A stretch of DNA of 64,000 bases from Aquimarina macrocephali JAMB N27 (GCF_000520995.1 NZ_JACA01000013.1:175065-239064), one strand, 5' to 3'. Shown: positions 35,496-44,436, counted from the first letter of the stretch. Numbers and translations are program-made. The notes: generated by a model not told the origin, from the letters alone.

Positions 35496-35927
35496 CTATA
35501 ATTTCCAATTAAAATCCCTTAGAAAATTATCTATAGTATACTTTCCTTTTATTTTTTTGATATACGATTTTGCTCTTGTACCAGCATCATCTACATTAAT
35601 GATTGTATATTTTCCATACTCATCCATTGAAATATAGAAGTTATCTGCATTGTAACTTGGATGTTTAATTTTTGTCCCCGCATACACTGGATTATATCCC
35701 TTTAATCTTATCCCATACTGTGTATTTTCTATTGCCATAGTTTGCTCAATCATTGTGGTTCTTTTATCATAATACCTAACACGCATTTTACCGGTTCCAT
35801 TATCAAAAATCACCAGAGCACATCGATATTGAGTTAAACCAGCAGTAAACTTGACCTCAAAGATTTCCTGACTATGAATTGTTAATGGTAATAGAAGTGC
35901 TAAAAACAGAATTTTAATGTATTTCAT
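35496..35927 (-). CDS. Small secreted protein of unknown function
   Basis: The 143-residue protein has a signal peptide (MKYIKILFLALLLPLTIHSQ) and a beta-rich mature part (VKFTAGLTQYRCALVIFDNG, MRVRYYDKRTTMIEQTMA, YISMDEYGKYTIINVDDAG). No sorting domain or lipobox is present, so it is likely periplasmic. A TACTTTTG box on the minus strand at 35990-35983 would be its -7 element and overlaps the end of a long hairpin. Function unknown. Confidence 0.6.
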   Translation of the reverse strand: MKYIKILFLALLLPLTIHSQEIFEVKFTAGLTQYRCALVIFDNGTGKMRVRYYDKRTTMIEQTMAIENTQYGIRLKGYNPVYAGTKIKHPSYNADNFYISMDEYGKYTIINVDDAGTRAKSYIKKIKGKYTIDNFLRDFNWKL

Positions 35928-35988
35928 GATGCCTACTTTTGAATTCGACTAATGCTTCCCGTATGAATTATTATCTATAACTCAAAAG

Positions 35989-36050
35989 TAAAGTGATTAA
36001 AAATCAATAGCTTGCGACAAACCGCAATCCATTGATTTTTAATCACTTTA
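35989..36050 (-). repeat. Long inverted repeat (20-bp perfect arms) after the response regulator gene
   Basis: The arms at 35989-36008 and 36031-36050 are perfectly complementary. The 22-base centre contains a second 5-bp stem (TTGCG/CGCAA) around ACAAAC. It lies 18 bases past the response regulator stop and just before the next promoter. It could terminate the kinase/regulator operon, although there is no long T run. Confidence 0.7.
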
Positions 36051-36068
36051 AGTTTTCAGAAACTACAA

Positions 36069-36737
36069 TTAAATCAGGCCAGCATCTTTGGCAATTCCTA
36101 TAAGCTGAGGAAGTGTTTTGGCATCAAAAAGTTCTTTAAGTTTTTGTAAACGAAACTCAATGTTTCTTTTACTACCAGAAGTTAAATTATGCTTATTAAA
36201 ATAATCCGAGATCTGTTGTTGTGTCAAGCCCTTGGCTATTAATTTCAAAATTAAAGTATCTGTTTTTTTTATTTCTGAAATGTTATCAGATCTTCGAAGT
36301 AATTTCATAATATCATCAGAATAATAATATTTATCCTGAAGAATAGCATTGATTGCCTTAACTATATCTTCAGTACCTTGTCGACCTTTTGAAACATAAG
36401 CGTTAATTTTTTGACTATCAACAAGTTCCCTTATTTTCCCAATACGATTTTCTACAGAAAAAACGACAATCTTAAGATCTGGTTGGATTTTTCTAACTTG
36501 TTTAATAAGTTCATCTCCAGAACTAATTTTTCTCAATTTATGATCTTCTTTAAAAGAGAGATCGGTAATTAAGAGATCAAATGGAATGTTTTTCTGTCTG
36601 GCAGATCTTAGTTTAAGTAAAGCATTATCACAATAATTAACAGTTTCTATTTCCTGAATACAAAACTCTTTTAACGTGTTTTGCAATCCTACACTAATAC
36701 TTTGTTGATCTTCGGAGATAAGGACTTTTTTAAACAT
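36069..36737 (-). CDS. Two-component response regulator with C-terminal HTH
   Basis: The 222-residue protein has an N-terminal receiver domain with ISEDQQS near the start, phosphoacceptor Asp59 in LLITDLSF, and KIVVFSVENR as the next conserved strand. The C-terminal part (LILKLIAKGLTQQQISDYF, KRNIEFRLQKLKELF) resembles a LuxR-type helix-turn-helix. It is 10 bases after the TPR histidine kinase gene and is surely its partner. Confidence 0.85.
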   Translation of the reverse strand: MFKKVLISEDQQSISVGLQNTLKEFCIQEIETVNYCDNALLKLRSARQKNIPFDLLITDLSFKEDHKLRKISSGDELIKQVRKIQPDLKIVVFSVENRIGKIRELVDSQKINAYVSKGRQGTEDIVKAINAILQDKYYYSDDIMKLLRRSDNISEIKKTDTLILKLIAKGLTQQQISDYFNKHNLTSGSKRNIEFRLQKLKELFDAKTLPQLIGIAKDAGLI

Positions 36738-36747
36738 ACAATAAAAA

Positions 36748-38682
36748 TTATCTTTGAAACATAATGGTCGCTACAAACCCCTCGTCTGGGCTAGTCTCAA
36801 AGATAAACTCCCCTTTTATATTTTCAATGCGATTTTCCGCATTAGCTAATCCATTAATATTTAGGTTCTTTTTAATAGCTCCTATACCATTGTCTTTGTA
36901 AGTAACAATTCTATGTTTTCCTGCATCTTTTACCATTAATGTTGTCTTGGTAGCCTTGCTATGCTTTATCGTATTAATAAAAAGCTCTTGAACCACTCTA
37001 AACACTGCTATTTTTTTATAATCAGGGACAGTGGACCAATCTGTCTCTGACACATTAGTAATAACAATCATATTTTGGTTATTGTATTGTTGTATTAAAT
37101 TTTTTAATTCTTTTTGAAAATTAACAACATCAACACTTGTCATCTCTGTTGATATGTCTCTTGCTCTTAGATAGATATTTTGCAATCTATCCCCTATACT
37201 TTTTCGTATTGAAAAAGTAGAAATATCCTGAGTGTTTTCTATAAAATTGGTAACACTAGATATATCATTTGCCAATTCATCATGAACCTTTTTTGAAATC
37301 CTTCTTTCAGTATTATAAACTTTTGTTTCTGTATCTTTTCTATGTTTCTGCATCAAATAATACGACACAAAAACAATAATCAATATAAGTATAACTCCTA
37401 TTAAAAGATAAATTATCTTTTGAGTCCTTTGAAAAGAAACTTCTAATTCCTGTTTAGCAGTAAGATCTTTTAATCTATGAATCTCTTCTACCTTTAGCTG
37501 ATCATCATACCTGATCTTAGCAAATTGAGTCTTAACCTGTAATTCTTGTTTCTGAAGACTATCGGTAAGTTCTATATATCTTGTTTTAATATTGATGTCC
37601 TCGGGTTTCATTTTCATTAAAAAACTTAAGGCTTCTAATTCTCCTTTTGGGTTTTTAATACTTTTAGAAATTTTCATCGTTCTATCAAACCATTTTAAAG
37701 ATTTTTCCCTGTCCTTTTGAGAAAAATATTCTCCCAAATGCTTATAACTTGCTATTAACCCTCGTTTATCATTTTCTTGAGTTCTTATACGTAATGCGCT
37801 TAAAAGTTCTTTTTCGATATCTAATGTATCCTTAAGCCACCGGGCATATGCATAATTATCTATCAACCTGGCTTTTTGTTTTGGTGAAATATGCAGCAAA
37901 GAATCACTTAAAATATCTCTAAATAATTCAATTGCCTTTTTATACCTTTTATTATTAATGTATACTATTGAAAGATTGTTTTTATAAACCAATCTATCCG
38001 TATTAGATTTTGTATTTACAATAGCTTTTTCATAATATTTTATTGCATCTTCATTATTCAAAAGGTTCTTATTGCTTATGGCCAAAACATTATATGCCGA
38101 AGCAATATATTTTGCATCTTTATCTGGTAACAAATACCGTAATGCATCTGTAATTGTTTCTTTACTTCCAAAAAAATCACTATAACTTTGTTGTACATAA
38201 GCCATATTCAATAAACGCCTACCTATCTGACTACTATCTTTTATTGCCAAAAAATTATTTTTTGATTTATTATAATAATAGTATGCGCTATCAGAATAAA
38301 ATTTGATATTATCAAAATAATATGCTTTTAAATAATATGCTTTTCCTTCGTAATAAATATCTTTAGTTGCATTAGTCTTTTCTAATAATAAGGCATTATA
38401 ATGCTTTAAGCTATCTATCTGTTTAAGGGAATAATGAATAACACTTTTCTGATATAAAACCTTATGATAAACAGTGTTTTCATAGTCTATATCAAAACGC
38501 TTATATGCATTATTTATAGCCTGATACCTAATATTTAGGTCTTTGGTTTTGTCTTTAGAAAGGTGATAATAATACGCTATACTATCCAAAGGTTTCTCTT
38601 TTTCAGAAAAAGTAACAAGGTGCTCTTTATTACAAGCACAAAATAGAATGATCAATACAACTACTAAAGTTTTATTATTCAT
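36748..38682 (-). CDS. TPR-containing sensor histidine kinase
   Basis: This 644-residue protein has an N-terminal lipobox-like segment (VVVLIILFCACNKEH). About 350 residues of TPR helices follow (IASAYNVLAISNKNLLNNED and others), then a transmembrane helix near residue 430 (LLIGVILILIIVFVSYYLM). The kinase region begins with RRISKKVHDELANDISS, whose His is the likely phosphorylation site (HisKA_3/NarX-like). The ATPase motifs are VVQELFINTIKHSKA (N box) and YKDNGIGAIKK (G box). TPR-fused kinases of this type are common in Bacteroidota; the signal is unknown. Confidence 0.85.
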   Translation of the reverse strand: MNNKTLVVVLIILFCACNKEHLVTFSEKEKPLDSIAYYYHLSKDKTKDLNIRYQAINNAYKRFDIDYENTVYHKVLYQKSVIHYSLKQIDSLKHYNALLLEKTNATKDIYYEGKAYYLKAYYFDNIKFYSDSAYYYYNKSKNNFLAIKDSSQIGRRLLNMAYVQQSYSDFFGSKETITDALRYLLPDKDAKYIASAYNVLAISNKNLLNNEDAIKYYEKAIVNTKSNTDRLVYKNNLSIVYINNKRYKKAIELFRDILSDSLLHISPKQKARLIDNYAYARWLKDTLDIEKELLSALRIRTQENDKRGLIASYKHLGEYFSQKDREKSLKWFDRTMKISKSIKNPKGELEALSFLMKMKPEDINIKTRYIELTDSLQKQELQVKTQFAKIRYDDQLKVEEIHRLKDLTAKQELEVSFQRTQKIIYLLIGVILILIIVFVSYYLMQKHRKDTETKVYNTERRISKKVHDELANDISSVTNFIENTQDISTFSIRKSIGDRLQNIYLRARDISTEMTSVDVVNFQKELKNLIQQYNNQNMIVITNVSETDWSTVPDYKKIAVFRVVQELFINTIKHSKATKTTLMVKDAGKHRIVTYKDNGIGAIKKNLNINGLANAENRIENIKGEFIFETSPDEGFVATIMFQR

Positions 38683-38710
38683 ATTTTCAATAGTTTAAGA
38701 GTTAAAATTA

Positions 38711-38742
38711 AAAAAAAAGCCACACTTTCATGTGGCCTTTTT
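38711..38742 (-). terminator. Terminator of the small lipoprotein gene
   Basis: AAGCCACA pairs with TGTGGCCTT-type sequence over CTTTCA, and the minus-strand side ends in a run of Ts (A run at 38711-38718 on the plus strand). It lies 13 bases past the lipoprotein stop and separates it from the kinase gene. Confidence 0.85.
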
Positions 38743-38754
38743 GATTTATCATTT

Positions 38755-38922
38755 TTAATCATCGTCGTCAGGTTGCTCTTCTACAGTACCTTCTTCAGTA
38801 GTAGCTGTTTCATAATCACAAATATCGTCTGCAAAGTCATTTTTTTCTTCACAAGAAGTAAAGATTAATCCTATAAACAGGCAGGTCATCATACATTTTA
38901 TTATATTCTTTATATTTTTCAT
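38755..38922 (-). CDS. Small acidic lipoprotein
   Basis: This is a 55-residue ORF. A signal sequence, KNIIKCMMTCLFIGLIFTSC, ends in a lipobox Cys. The mature part is very acidic (EEKNDFADDICDYETATTEE, then EEQPDDDD) with one further Cys. Its own terminator follows. It lies directly upstream of the TPR histidine kinase on the same strand and could be linked to it, but the terminator argues for separate transcription. Function unknown. Confidence 0.65.
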   Translation of the reverse strand: MKNIKNIIKCMMTCLFIGLIFTSCEEKNDFADDICDYETATTEEGTVEEQPDDDD

Positions 38923-39420
38923 TTTATTAAATTTTTTGATTAAACATTACAGTTTTCCTTACCGAATCTTTATGAAGATTCGGGCAGTCTTATAAAATCA
39001 AAGCACTTTGATAGTTTTTGAGAAGAATGAAGTTTTGATAAGGATGGAAATATCTTCTTCTCTTAAGTTATTTTCAACCCATTAAACTTCATAAGTAGTT
39101 TTCTAGAATCAACTACGATACAAAGGTGAAAAACATAATCGGTCGATAACATTGGTCGATTATCGGCCGACGACTATTAAAAAATATTCTTAATTGACCT
39201 GTTTTTAGGCTACAGTAAACTCTTTTTGTTTTTAACTTTTCTGCAAAAAATATTGATTTGCATCATCAAATGGAGAAAATCAAAAACCATAACTATTTTA
39301 TCATTCTAACAACCACTTATTTTTGAGCATTGTGGTTTTCCGCAAAAGTGGTTTCCCAACTTTTAATACTTTCACTTCACTTTATACAGCGTATTTAAGA
39401 AATATTTTAAACTCATTAAA
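38923..39420. promoter_or_regulatory. Divergent intergenic region with two inverted repeats
   Basis: No supported ORF is seen in 498 bases. CCGAATCTT-TATG-AAGATTCGG at 38962-38983 is a perfect 9-bp hairpin in the presumed leader of the lipoprotein gene. An 11-bp inverted repeat with one G-T mismatch lies at 39139-39170 (TCGGTCGATAA / TTATCGGCCGA) and is much richer in GC than its surroundings. Promoters for the lipoprotein (left) and the TPR protein (right) must lie here. Confidence 0.5.
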
Positions 39421-40323
39421 ATGGCTAAATCCTTATCAGAATCACAGTTTGATGTATTTGTATATTTTTTTGATGCTATTGCAAAAAAACATACTCCAAA
39501 TAAGTCTTTTAAAGATTATATAGAGCGGGATATTAACAGACTTATAGAGCAACTACAAGAAAAAACAAAAGAAAAAATTGGCCGAACTACTATAGTTAAT
39601 TATAGAGATCGGTACAATAAAAAAGAAGGAGAAAAATTCACCTACTTAAAATCTTATCTGGATATTTTGGCACAGTATATTGACTATTCTTCCTATAAGA
39701 ACTTCATTAAAGAAAATAAAGCTTTCTGGGGGCTTGAGAAATATCAAGCAGAAGAACTTATACTTAGTGGAGGGAACAAAAAGAAACACAAATCCAGTAC
39801 AGATGAAAAGAGGTATTGTAAAAAGTTATCATATAAAAAACTTTCTGGTTTAACACAAAAAGAAATTATTGAGTACACCCAATCTTTTTTATCGCAAACA
39901 AAATCAGAATCTTCTAATGACAAAGTTTTTTTCTGGTTAGGAGTTTTATTTCTCTCCCAAAATCAATATGAAGAAGCCATAATGTATTTAAAAGAGTCTA
40001 TTAAAATTAATCCAATCGATGACGAATATCATTATAATTTGGCCTTGGCAATGTTTAAAGGAAAGAGACCTTTTAGACTAAAAATGAATGAAATCAAAGA
40101 AATACAAACTTCTCTAAAAACAGCAATACGTATAAATATTAAGAAAGAAAAATATCATTGTCTAAAACACCTTATTACTCAAGATTATTTTAGACGAAGT
40201 GGACTCGATGATCCAGACAATTCTTCTAATAATTTACCAATAATAACACAAGAAGAACCCAATGAGCTGGAACGCTTATTTTCTACACTAGGGCTATCCA
40301 AAGACAATTATTTTAAAAATTGA
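39421..40323 (+). CDS. Protein of unknown function with HTH-like N-terminus and TPR
   Basis: The 300-residue protein's first ~100 residues (FDVFVYFFDAIAKKH, TTIVNYRDRYNKKEGEKF, YLDILAQYIDYSSYKNFIKE) resemble an N-terminal helical domain found in many Bacteroidota proteins ahead of variable modules. A TPR-like pair follows (FFWLGVLFLSQNQYEEAIMY, then YHYNLALAMFKGK). No signal peptide or membrane helix. It precedes the PH-like gene by 22 bases, so the two probably act together. Function unknown. Confidence 0.55.
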   Translation: MAKSLSESQFDVFVYFFDAIAKKHTPNKSFKDYIERDINRLIEQLQEKTKEKIGRTTIVNYRDRYNKKEGEKFTYLKSYLDILAQYIDYSSYKNFIKENKAFWGLEKYQAEELILSGGNKKKHKSSTDEKRYCKKLSYKKLSGLTQKEIIEYTQSFLSQTKSESSNDKVFFWLGVLFLSQNQYEEAIMYLKESIKINPIDDEYHYNLALAMFKGKRPFRLKMNEIKEIQTSLKTAIRINIKKEKYHCLKHLITQDYFRRSGLDDPDNSSNNLPIITQEEPNELERLFSTLGLSKDNYFKN

Positions 40324-40345
40324 AACCAACATAAATAATCTTCAC

Positions 40346-41008
40346 ATGACTTCAAATGGAAAAAAAATTAAACAATATTTCTCAAAATCTATTTTAACCT
40401 CTAAGATCTCGGATAATGAGTTTGATACCCTTCTCAATGAATCAATTAGTAAATTATTTGACAGAGCGTTGACCAAAACACTTTTAGATAAAAATGATTG
40501 TTTAAGAACTCCGCGTCGTATTACAGGGCCAAAAATGTATGATATTGGAGGAGCCGAATTTAAATTAAAAAAAGGGAAAGACAATTTTATCAGATACATC
40601 CCAATAGGAATAACGATCATCAACTTTACACAACATGAAATCGTATTTTATCAATGTGTATTTGATCCCATAACTGAAAATCCCTTAAATGAATCTACCT
40701 CATCCTATTTTTATACAGATGTAGTTTCTATAGAAACCAAATCAGAATCAGTAACCCACGAAGAATTTACTTTTGGTGAGAAAGTTGTAAATGAAATTCC
40801 GCTTATAGGAAAACTAATAAATAATGGTACAATTCATCAATATAATGTTTCAGAAAAATTCATATTAACAACTTCGGGGAGCTCTTGGATAGAAGTCAGA
40901 CTTTCTGAAAATGTTATGATCGAAGAGGTCGGGGGAGAGTTCAGCACATCAGACGCAGATAATGCAATACGTAGTATCAGACAAATGTTACGAGATAAAA
41001 AAAGATGA
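40346..41008 (+). CDS. Protein of unknown function, possible PH-like fold
   Basis: This 220-residue protein has an N-terminal helical part, then a strand-rich core (FIRYIPIGITIINFTQHEIV, FYQCVFDPITENP, SSYFYTDVVSIETKSE, FILTTSGSSWIEVRLS). It finishes with a helix (SDADNAIRSIRQMLRDKKR). The order of strands plus a C-terminal helix resembles bacterial PH-like domains; this is by eye only. No signal peptide. It is encoded 22 bases after the TPR gene and converges with the Crp/Fnr gene. Confidence 0.5.
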   Translation: MTSNGKKIKQYFSKSILTSKISDNEFDTLLNESISKLFDRALTKTLLDKNDCLRTPRRITGPKMYDIGGAEFKLKKGKDNFIRYIPIGITIINFTQHEIVFYQCVFDPITENPLNESTSSYFYTDVVSIETKSESVTHEEFTFGEKVVNEIPLIGKLINNGTIHQYNVSEKFILTTSGSSWIEVRLSENVMIEEVGGEFSTSDADNAIRSIRQMLRDKKR

Positions 41009-41055
41009 TTCTTATAGATCCATAATGGCCATAAATCAGGTATAAGCAACCCCTT

Positions 41056-41628
41056 TTAACGATCCTTAGCTTTTACTTTACTTACAAATTCTGGTGACAA
41101 CCCTAAATAAGAAGCGATCATATATTGGGGAACCCGCTGTGAGAACTTAGGGTTACTTAACACAAATTGCTTATAAAGATGCTCTCCCGAAAGATTACGA
41201 GTGTATTTTACTTTATTTATATGAGCAATATGGGTTTTTTCAGTAATTATTCTAAAAAACCTATCAATTTTAGGAAGTTTAGCTGATAGTTCTTCAAAAG
41301 AATCCTGATGTAGTTCTAATACTACTGAATCTTCAATAGTTTGAATAAAATTTTCTGATGGACTATGATTAACTAAGCTTTTATAATTCGTAAACCACCA
41401 GTTATCAATCCCAAAATCCACAATTCGCTCTACTCCTTTTTCATCAATATAATATGATCGCACACATCCTTTTAAAATAAAATATCTCGCCCTACAGATT
41501 TTCCCTTCTTCTAACACATACTCTTTCTTTTTGAATTTCTTCACTTTAAGATAATGATAAAATAGCTCCATTTCTTCATCAGAAATATCAATATAATTCC
41601 TGGTATACTCAGCCAGATTAGTAATCAT
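41056..41628 (-). CDS. Crp/Fnr-family transcriptional regulator
   Basis: The 190-residue protein has a cyclic-nucleotide-binding-like beta-barrel (YVLEEGKICRARYFILKGCV, EKGVERIVDFGIDNWWFTNY) and a short C-terminal helix-turn-helix (PQYMIASYLGLSPEFVSKVK). The effector-binding Arg of true CRP is not obvious, as is usual for this Bacteroidota subgroup. The target is unknown. It is monocistronic and resembles the second Crp/Fnr protein at 52849. Confidence 0.88.
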   Translation of the reverse strand: MITNLAEYTRNYIDISDEEMELFYHYLKVKKFKKKEYVLEEGKICRARYFILKGCVRSYYIDEKGVERIVDFGIDNWWFTNYKSLVNHSPSENFIQTIEDSVVLELHQDSFEELSAKLPKIDRFFRIITEKTHIAHINKVKYTRNLSGEHLYKQFVLSNPKFSQRVPQYMIASYLGLSPEFVSKVKAKDR

Positions 41629-41820
41629 AGTTTTCTACATTAAACATTCTTCAAAAGATGTCATTTTGGTGCATTAACAAGAAAAGAAGAAAGTTCTATT
41701 TTCATTCACAAAGTTAACTATTATCTCACCTATTTTCTTCTTTACAGAACTACTATTTCACCTACACAATCCCCAAAAGACCTCTTAACAGATTTGCAAA
41801 CATTCTAAAAAATACTCAAC

Positions 41821-41848
41821 AAAAAAGACTGTCTTTTCAGACAGTCTT
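41821..41848 (-). terminator. Terminator of the four-Cys GG-leader peptide gene
   Basis: AAGACTGTC (41825-41833) pairs with GACAGTCTT (41840-41848) over a 6-base loop, followed on the minus strand by Ts. Confidence 0.8.
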
Positions 41849-41884
41849 GTAAGTTTCAAAGATTCATATTTACTATAAAAATCT

Positions 41885-42073
41885 TTAGTATGGCATGCAA
41901 GTCCCTCCACCACTAGGAGATATAGAGCAATACCAATCCCATTCTCCTGTAACTTCGAAACAATCTCTTCTGGTTCTACATCCTATAGGATAAAGTATTC
42001 CCCCATTAATAGTTTTTTGTTGTTTTTTGTCCAATTGCTGAACATCTTTTAAATTTAGAATTTTTGATAACAT
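41885..42073 (-). CDS. GG-leader peptide precursor with four-Cys core
   Basis: The 62-residue peptide has a leader, MLSKILNLKDVQQLDKKQQK, followed by TINGG, a double-glycine cleavage site of the Bacteroidota bacteriocin/RiPP-like type. The predicted 37-residue core has four Cys in the order GCRTRRDC ... WYCSIS ... GTCMPY, plus aromatic residues. This suggests two disulfides or thioether-type modification. Processing would need a C39-peptidase ABC transporter, which is not in the window. It lies 225 bases downstream of the lanthipeptide-like gene on the same strand. Confidence 0.75.
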   Translation of the reverse strand: MLSKILNLKDVQQLDKKQQKTINGGILYPIGCRTRRDCFEVTGEWDWYCSISPSGGGTCMPY

Positions 42074-42298
42074 AATTTATTAGATTTAAATTGAATTATA
42101 AAACTTACCTACTCTATCAAAAGGTTTTCGGCTTCCCCCTTTATCAAAATCTTATTCTTAATAACACTTTGACTTTTACTCTAAGGTATACTCTAACAAA
42201 GAGAGAGAAAAACATAACTCCCGTATATTAGACAAAATGAGGAGGAAGAAAGCACTTATAAAAACCTAAAAAATTTGGAATAGTTAAAAAAGATAAGC

Positions 42299-42472
42299 CT
42301 AAAATACTTCACGCCCACTTTGACAAACGCAATGAGTCTCATGAGACCCAGTATCAGTATCAATATCTGTAACGTCACATTCTCCTCCTTTTACCATCCT
42401 CATAGTATTGAGATTAATTCTGGTAATAGTAATTTTTTTAAGGCTGATTCTCTTGTTTTGATGTTTTTTCAT
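42299..42472 (-). CDS. Class I lanthipeptide-like precursor peptide
   Basis: This 57-residue ORF starts MKKHQNKRISLKKITITRIN. The K.SLKK.TI.R.N pattern matches leaders of Bacteroidota class I lanthipeptide precursors, and it ends in MVKGG. The 27-residue core (ECDVTDIDTDTGSHETHCVC, then QSGREVF) is rich in Thr/Ser with three Cys, suitable for (methyl)lanthionine rings. No LanB, LanC or transporter gene lies in the window, so modification must come from elsewhere or not occur. That it is a lanthipeptide is inferred from the leader. Confidence 0.7.
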   Translation of the reverse strand: MKKHQNKRISLKKITITRINLNTMRMVKGGECDVTDIDTDTGSHETHCVCQSGREVF

Positions 42473-42592
42473 AATTATAATAATTTAATATTTGTAAAAT
42501 AATATACTTTCAATAAAACATCGATCATAATTTGTTAGCCTCAATTTAAATAAATTGCGGTAGGAATTAGAAGCTACTTATCTATGAAAATA

Positions 42593-44317
42593 CTATCCTA
42601 AGTTTTCGTTTTTTTTAATATAATAGGAAGGGTTTAAACCTGTTTTGGATTTAAAATGTTTTGTAAAAGAATTATCGCTTTTATACCCTATTTCTGAAGC
42701 AATTGATTTAATCGAAAAAGATCTAAACTTCTTATCATTTTTCAACCTTTTTAATGCATATTCTATTCTTAAATCATTGATATAATCATTAAAGCTTTTT
42801 TCTTTATGTATTTTGATAATTTTTGAAAGGTATGTGGTATTTGTTTTTACTTTTTTAGCCATTGTACTTAGACTACAATCAGATTTCAAAAAATATTCTT
42901 GATCCTCCAATCTATTTAACCTCTTTAACACATTATTGATTTTCTCATCATCGATTATAATCTCTTTAACACCATCTTTTGAGTCCATTGTTTCTGTTCT
43001 GCGTTTAGACTCCAGATTGGATATTTTATCCATTAAATCATCGAATATAGTTTTGTTCATTTTTTGTTTCCTATAAAACAATCCTCCAATCATAATCAAC
43101 GATATTAACAATATCAATACCACGATTATACTATATTTCACATCTTTTTGCTGTCTATTTTCGAGCTCTCTTATAGTCTCTCTTATAGTCTCTCCTAACT
43201 CTTGAGTATCCTTATTGTATATTTTATTAACGGTTTTATCCTTTTCGTCCTGAAATTGAGCCTGAAGTATTGTATGTTTATTAAGCCAGTATTTAGATTC
43301 TCGCTCATTTCCTATCGCCTCATAACAAACTGCCAGTAGTCGATATGCATCCAAAACTCTATCATTTCTTGAATCTTTTTCTTCTAACAGGTTTAATATA
43401 CTATCCAAAGATGCAATTGCCTTTCTATACGCTTCTTGTTTGTAATAACAACGGGCAAGAAAATAATGAAGGTTCATTATAGATTTTTTTTGCTTAATTT
43501 TATGAGTAAGCACAATATCTTCAGCCAAGTGTAAATACTCAAATGCCTTAGGTAAATCGTTTTTATAAAAAAACACTGCTCCTTTTTTAGTATTCAAATC
43601 AATAGATCCAATATGATACCCTATAGGTTTACTAAGTTTAATTCCTATTTCTGTATAATGAAGTACAGAATCATATTTTTTTTGATCCAGATATATTTCA
43701 CTTATAATAGTAATTAGATTGACATGATTTTTACCATTTTTAAAAGATGAATTTTCTGCAAGTTTTAAGGAATGTTTACAGACTTCTAAAGCTTTATCCA
43801 ATTGCTTCATTCTTCTACGAATCATAGTAATTCCAGAATTTGCAACAATCTCATATTCAACATTTCCATTCTTTTGCGCAATTTCCAACGCCTTGTAATA
43901 TGAGTCCAGTGCTTTTTGATTTTTCCAATCCTTGAGATAAGAATTCCCAAGTTTCAAGTAAATAGCACATAAAAACAGATCGTAGTTCGCTTTTTTTGCT
44001 GCCTTTGCTGCATGACTAAAGTAATATGCACTTCTTTCGTAGTTTTCCGTTTTGTAAAAAGAAAGTGCTATATAATAATATTCATTGGTCCTGGCGCTAT
44101 CCTGATTTTTGAGATTAGAAAGTGCTATTTCATAAATTTTAGCATCTTCTGGTGTAGATTTCTTTATAAATTCTCCTAATTCTTTGGACGATCTACCAAC
44201 AAGGCTATCAAATACTGGTACATTATTTTTCTGAGCAAACATTGCCGTTGTCAAGAAAATAGATAATCCTATAGAAAAAAATAAGGGTATTGATAAAAGT
44301 CTTTTAAAAAAAATCAT
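42593..44317 (-). CDS. TPR-containing AraC-family transcriptional regulator (membrane-anchored)
   Basis: I place the start at the ATG at 44317, which gives a signal sequence (FFKRLLSIPLFFSIGLSIFL); the frame also extends to a TTG nine codons upstream. About 350 residues of TPR repeats follow (YLKLGNSYLKDWKNQKALDS and others), then a membrane helix (YSIIVVLILLISLIMIGGLF), a coiled segment, and a C-terminal AraC HTH (TTYLSKIIKIHKEKSFNDYI, IASEIGYKSDNSFTKHFKSK). Sensing is likely periplasmic and DNA binding cytoplasmic. Targets are unknown; the neighbouring peptide genes are candidates only by position. Confidence 0.85.
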   Translation of the reverse strand: MIFFKRLLSIPLFFSIGLSIFLTTAMFAQKNNVPVFDSLVGRSSKELGEFIKKSTPEDAKIYEIALSNLKNQDSARTNEYYYIALSFYKTENYERSAYYFSHAAKAAKKANYDLFLCAIYLKLGNSYLKDWKNQKALDSYYKALEIAQKNGNVEYEIVANSGITMIRRRMKQLDKALEVCKHSLKLAENSSFKNGKNHVNLITIISEIYLDQKKYDSVLHYTEIGIKLSKPIGYHIGSIDLNTKKGAVFFYKNDLPKAFEYLHLAEDIVLTHKIKQKKSIMNLHYFLARCYYKQEAYRKAIASLDSILNLLEEKDSRNDRVLDAYRLLAVCYEAIGNERESKYWLNKHTILQAQFQDEKDKTVNKIYNKDTQELGETIRETIRELENRQQKDVKYSIIVVLILLISLIMIGGLFYRKQKMNKTIFDDLMDKISNLESKRRTETMDSKDGVKEIIIDDEKINNVLKRLNRLEDQEYFLKSDCSLSTMAKKVKTNTTYLSKIIKIHKEKSFNDYINDLRIEYALKRLKNDKKFRSFSIKSIASEIGYKSDNSFTKHFKSKTGLNPSYYIKKNENLG

Positions 44318-44436
44318 TATTCTGGATATGGTACAACTATCCAAATGTAATAATTACTTTTTTAAGCCGATTTTAAGGTATTATACCCTGGTAAAAATAG
44401 CTAGGACACAATTATTTTAAATGATTGGGGTTTATT

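Noticed and set aside
36748..38682. Link between the TPR kinase and eCIS control
   Set aside because: They are 18 kb apart with no shared motif that I can see; only speculation.
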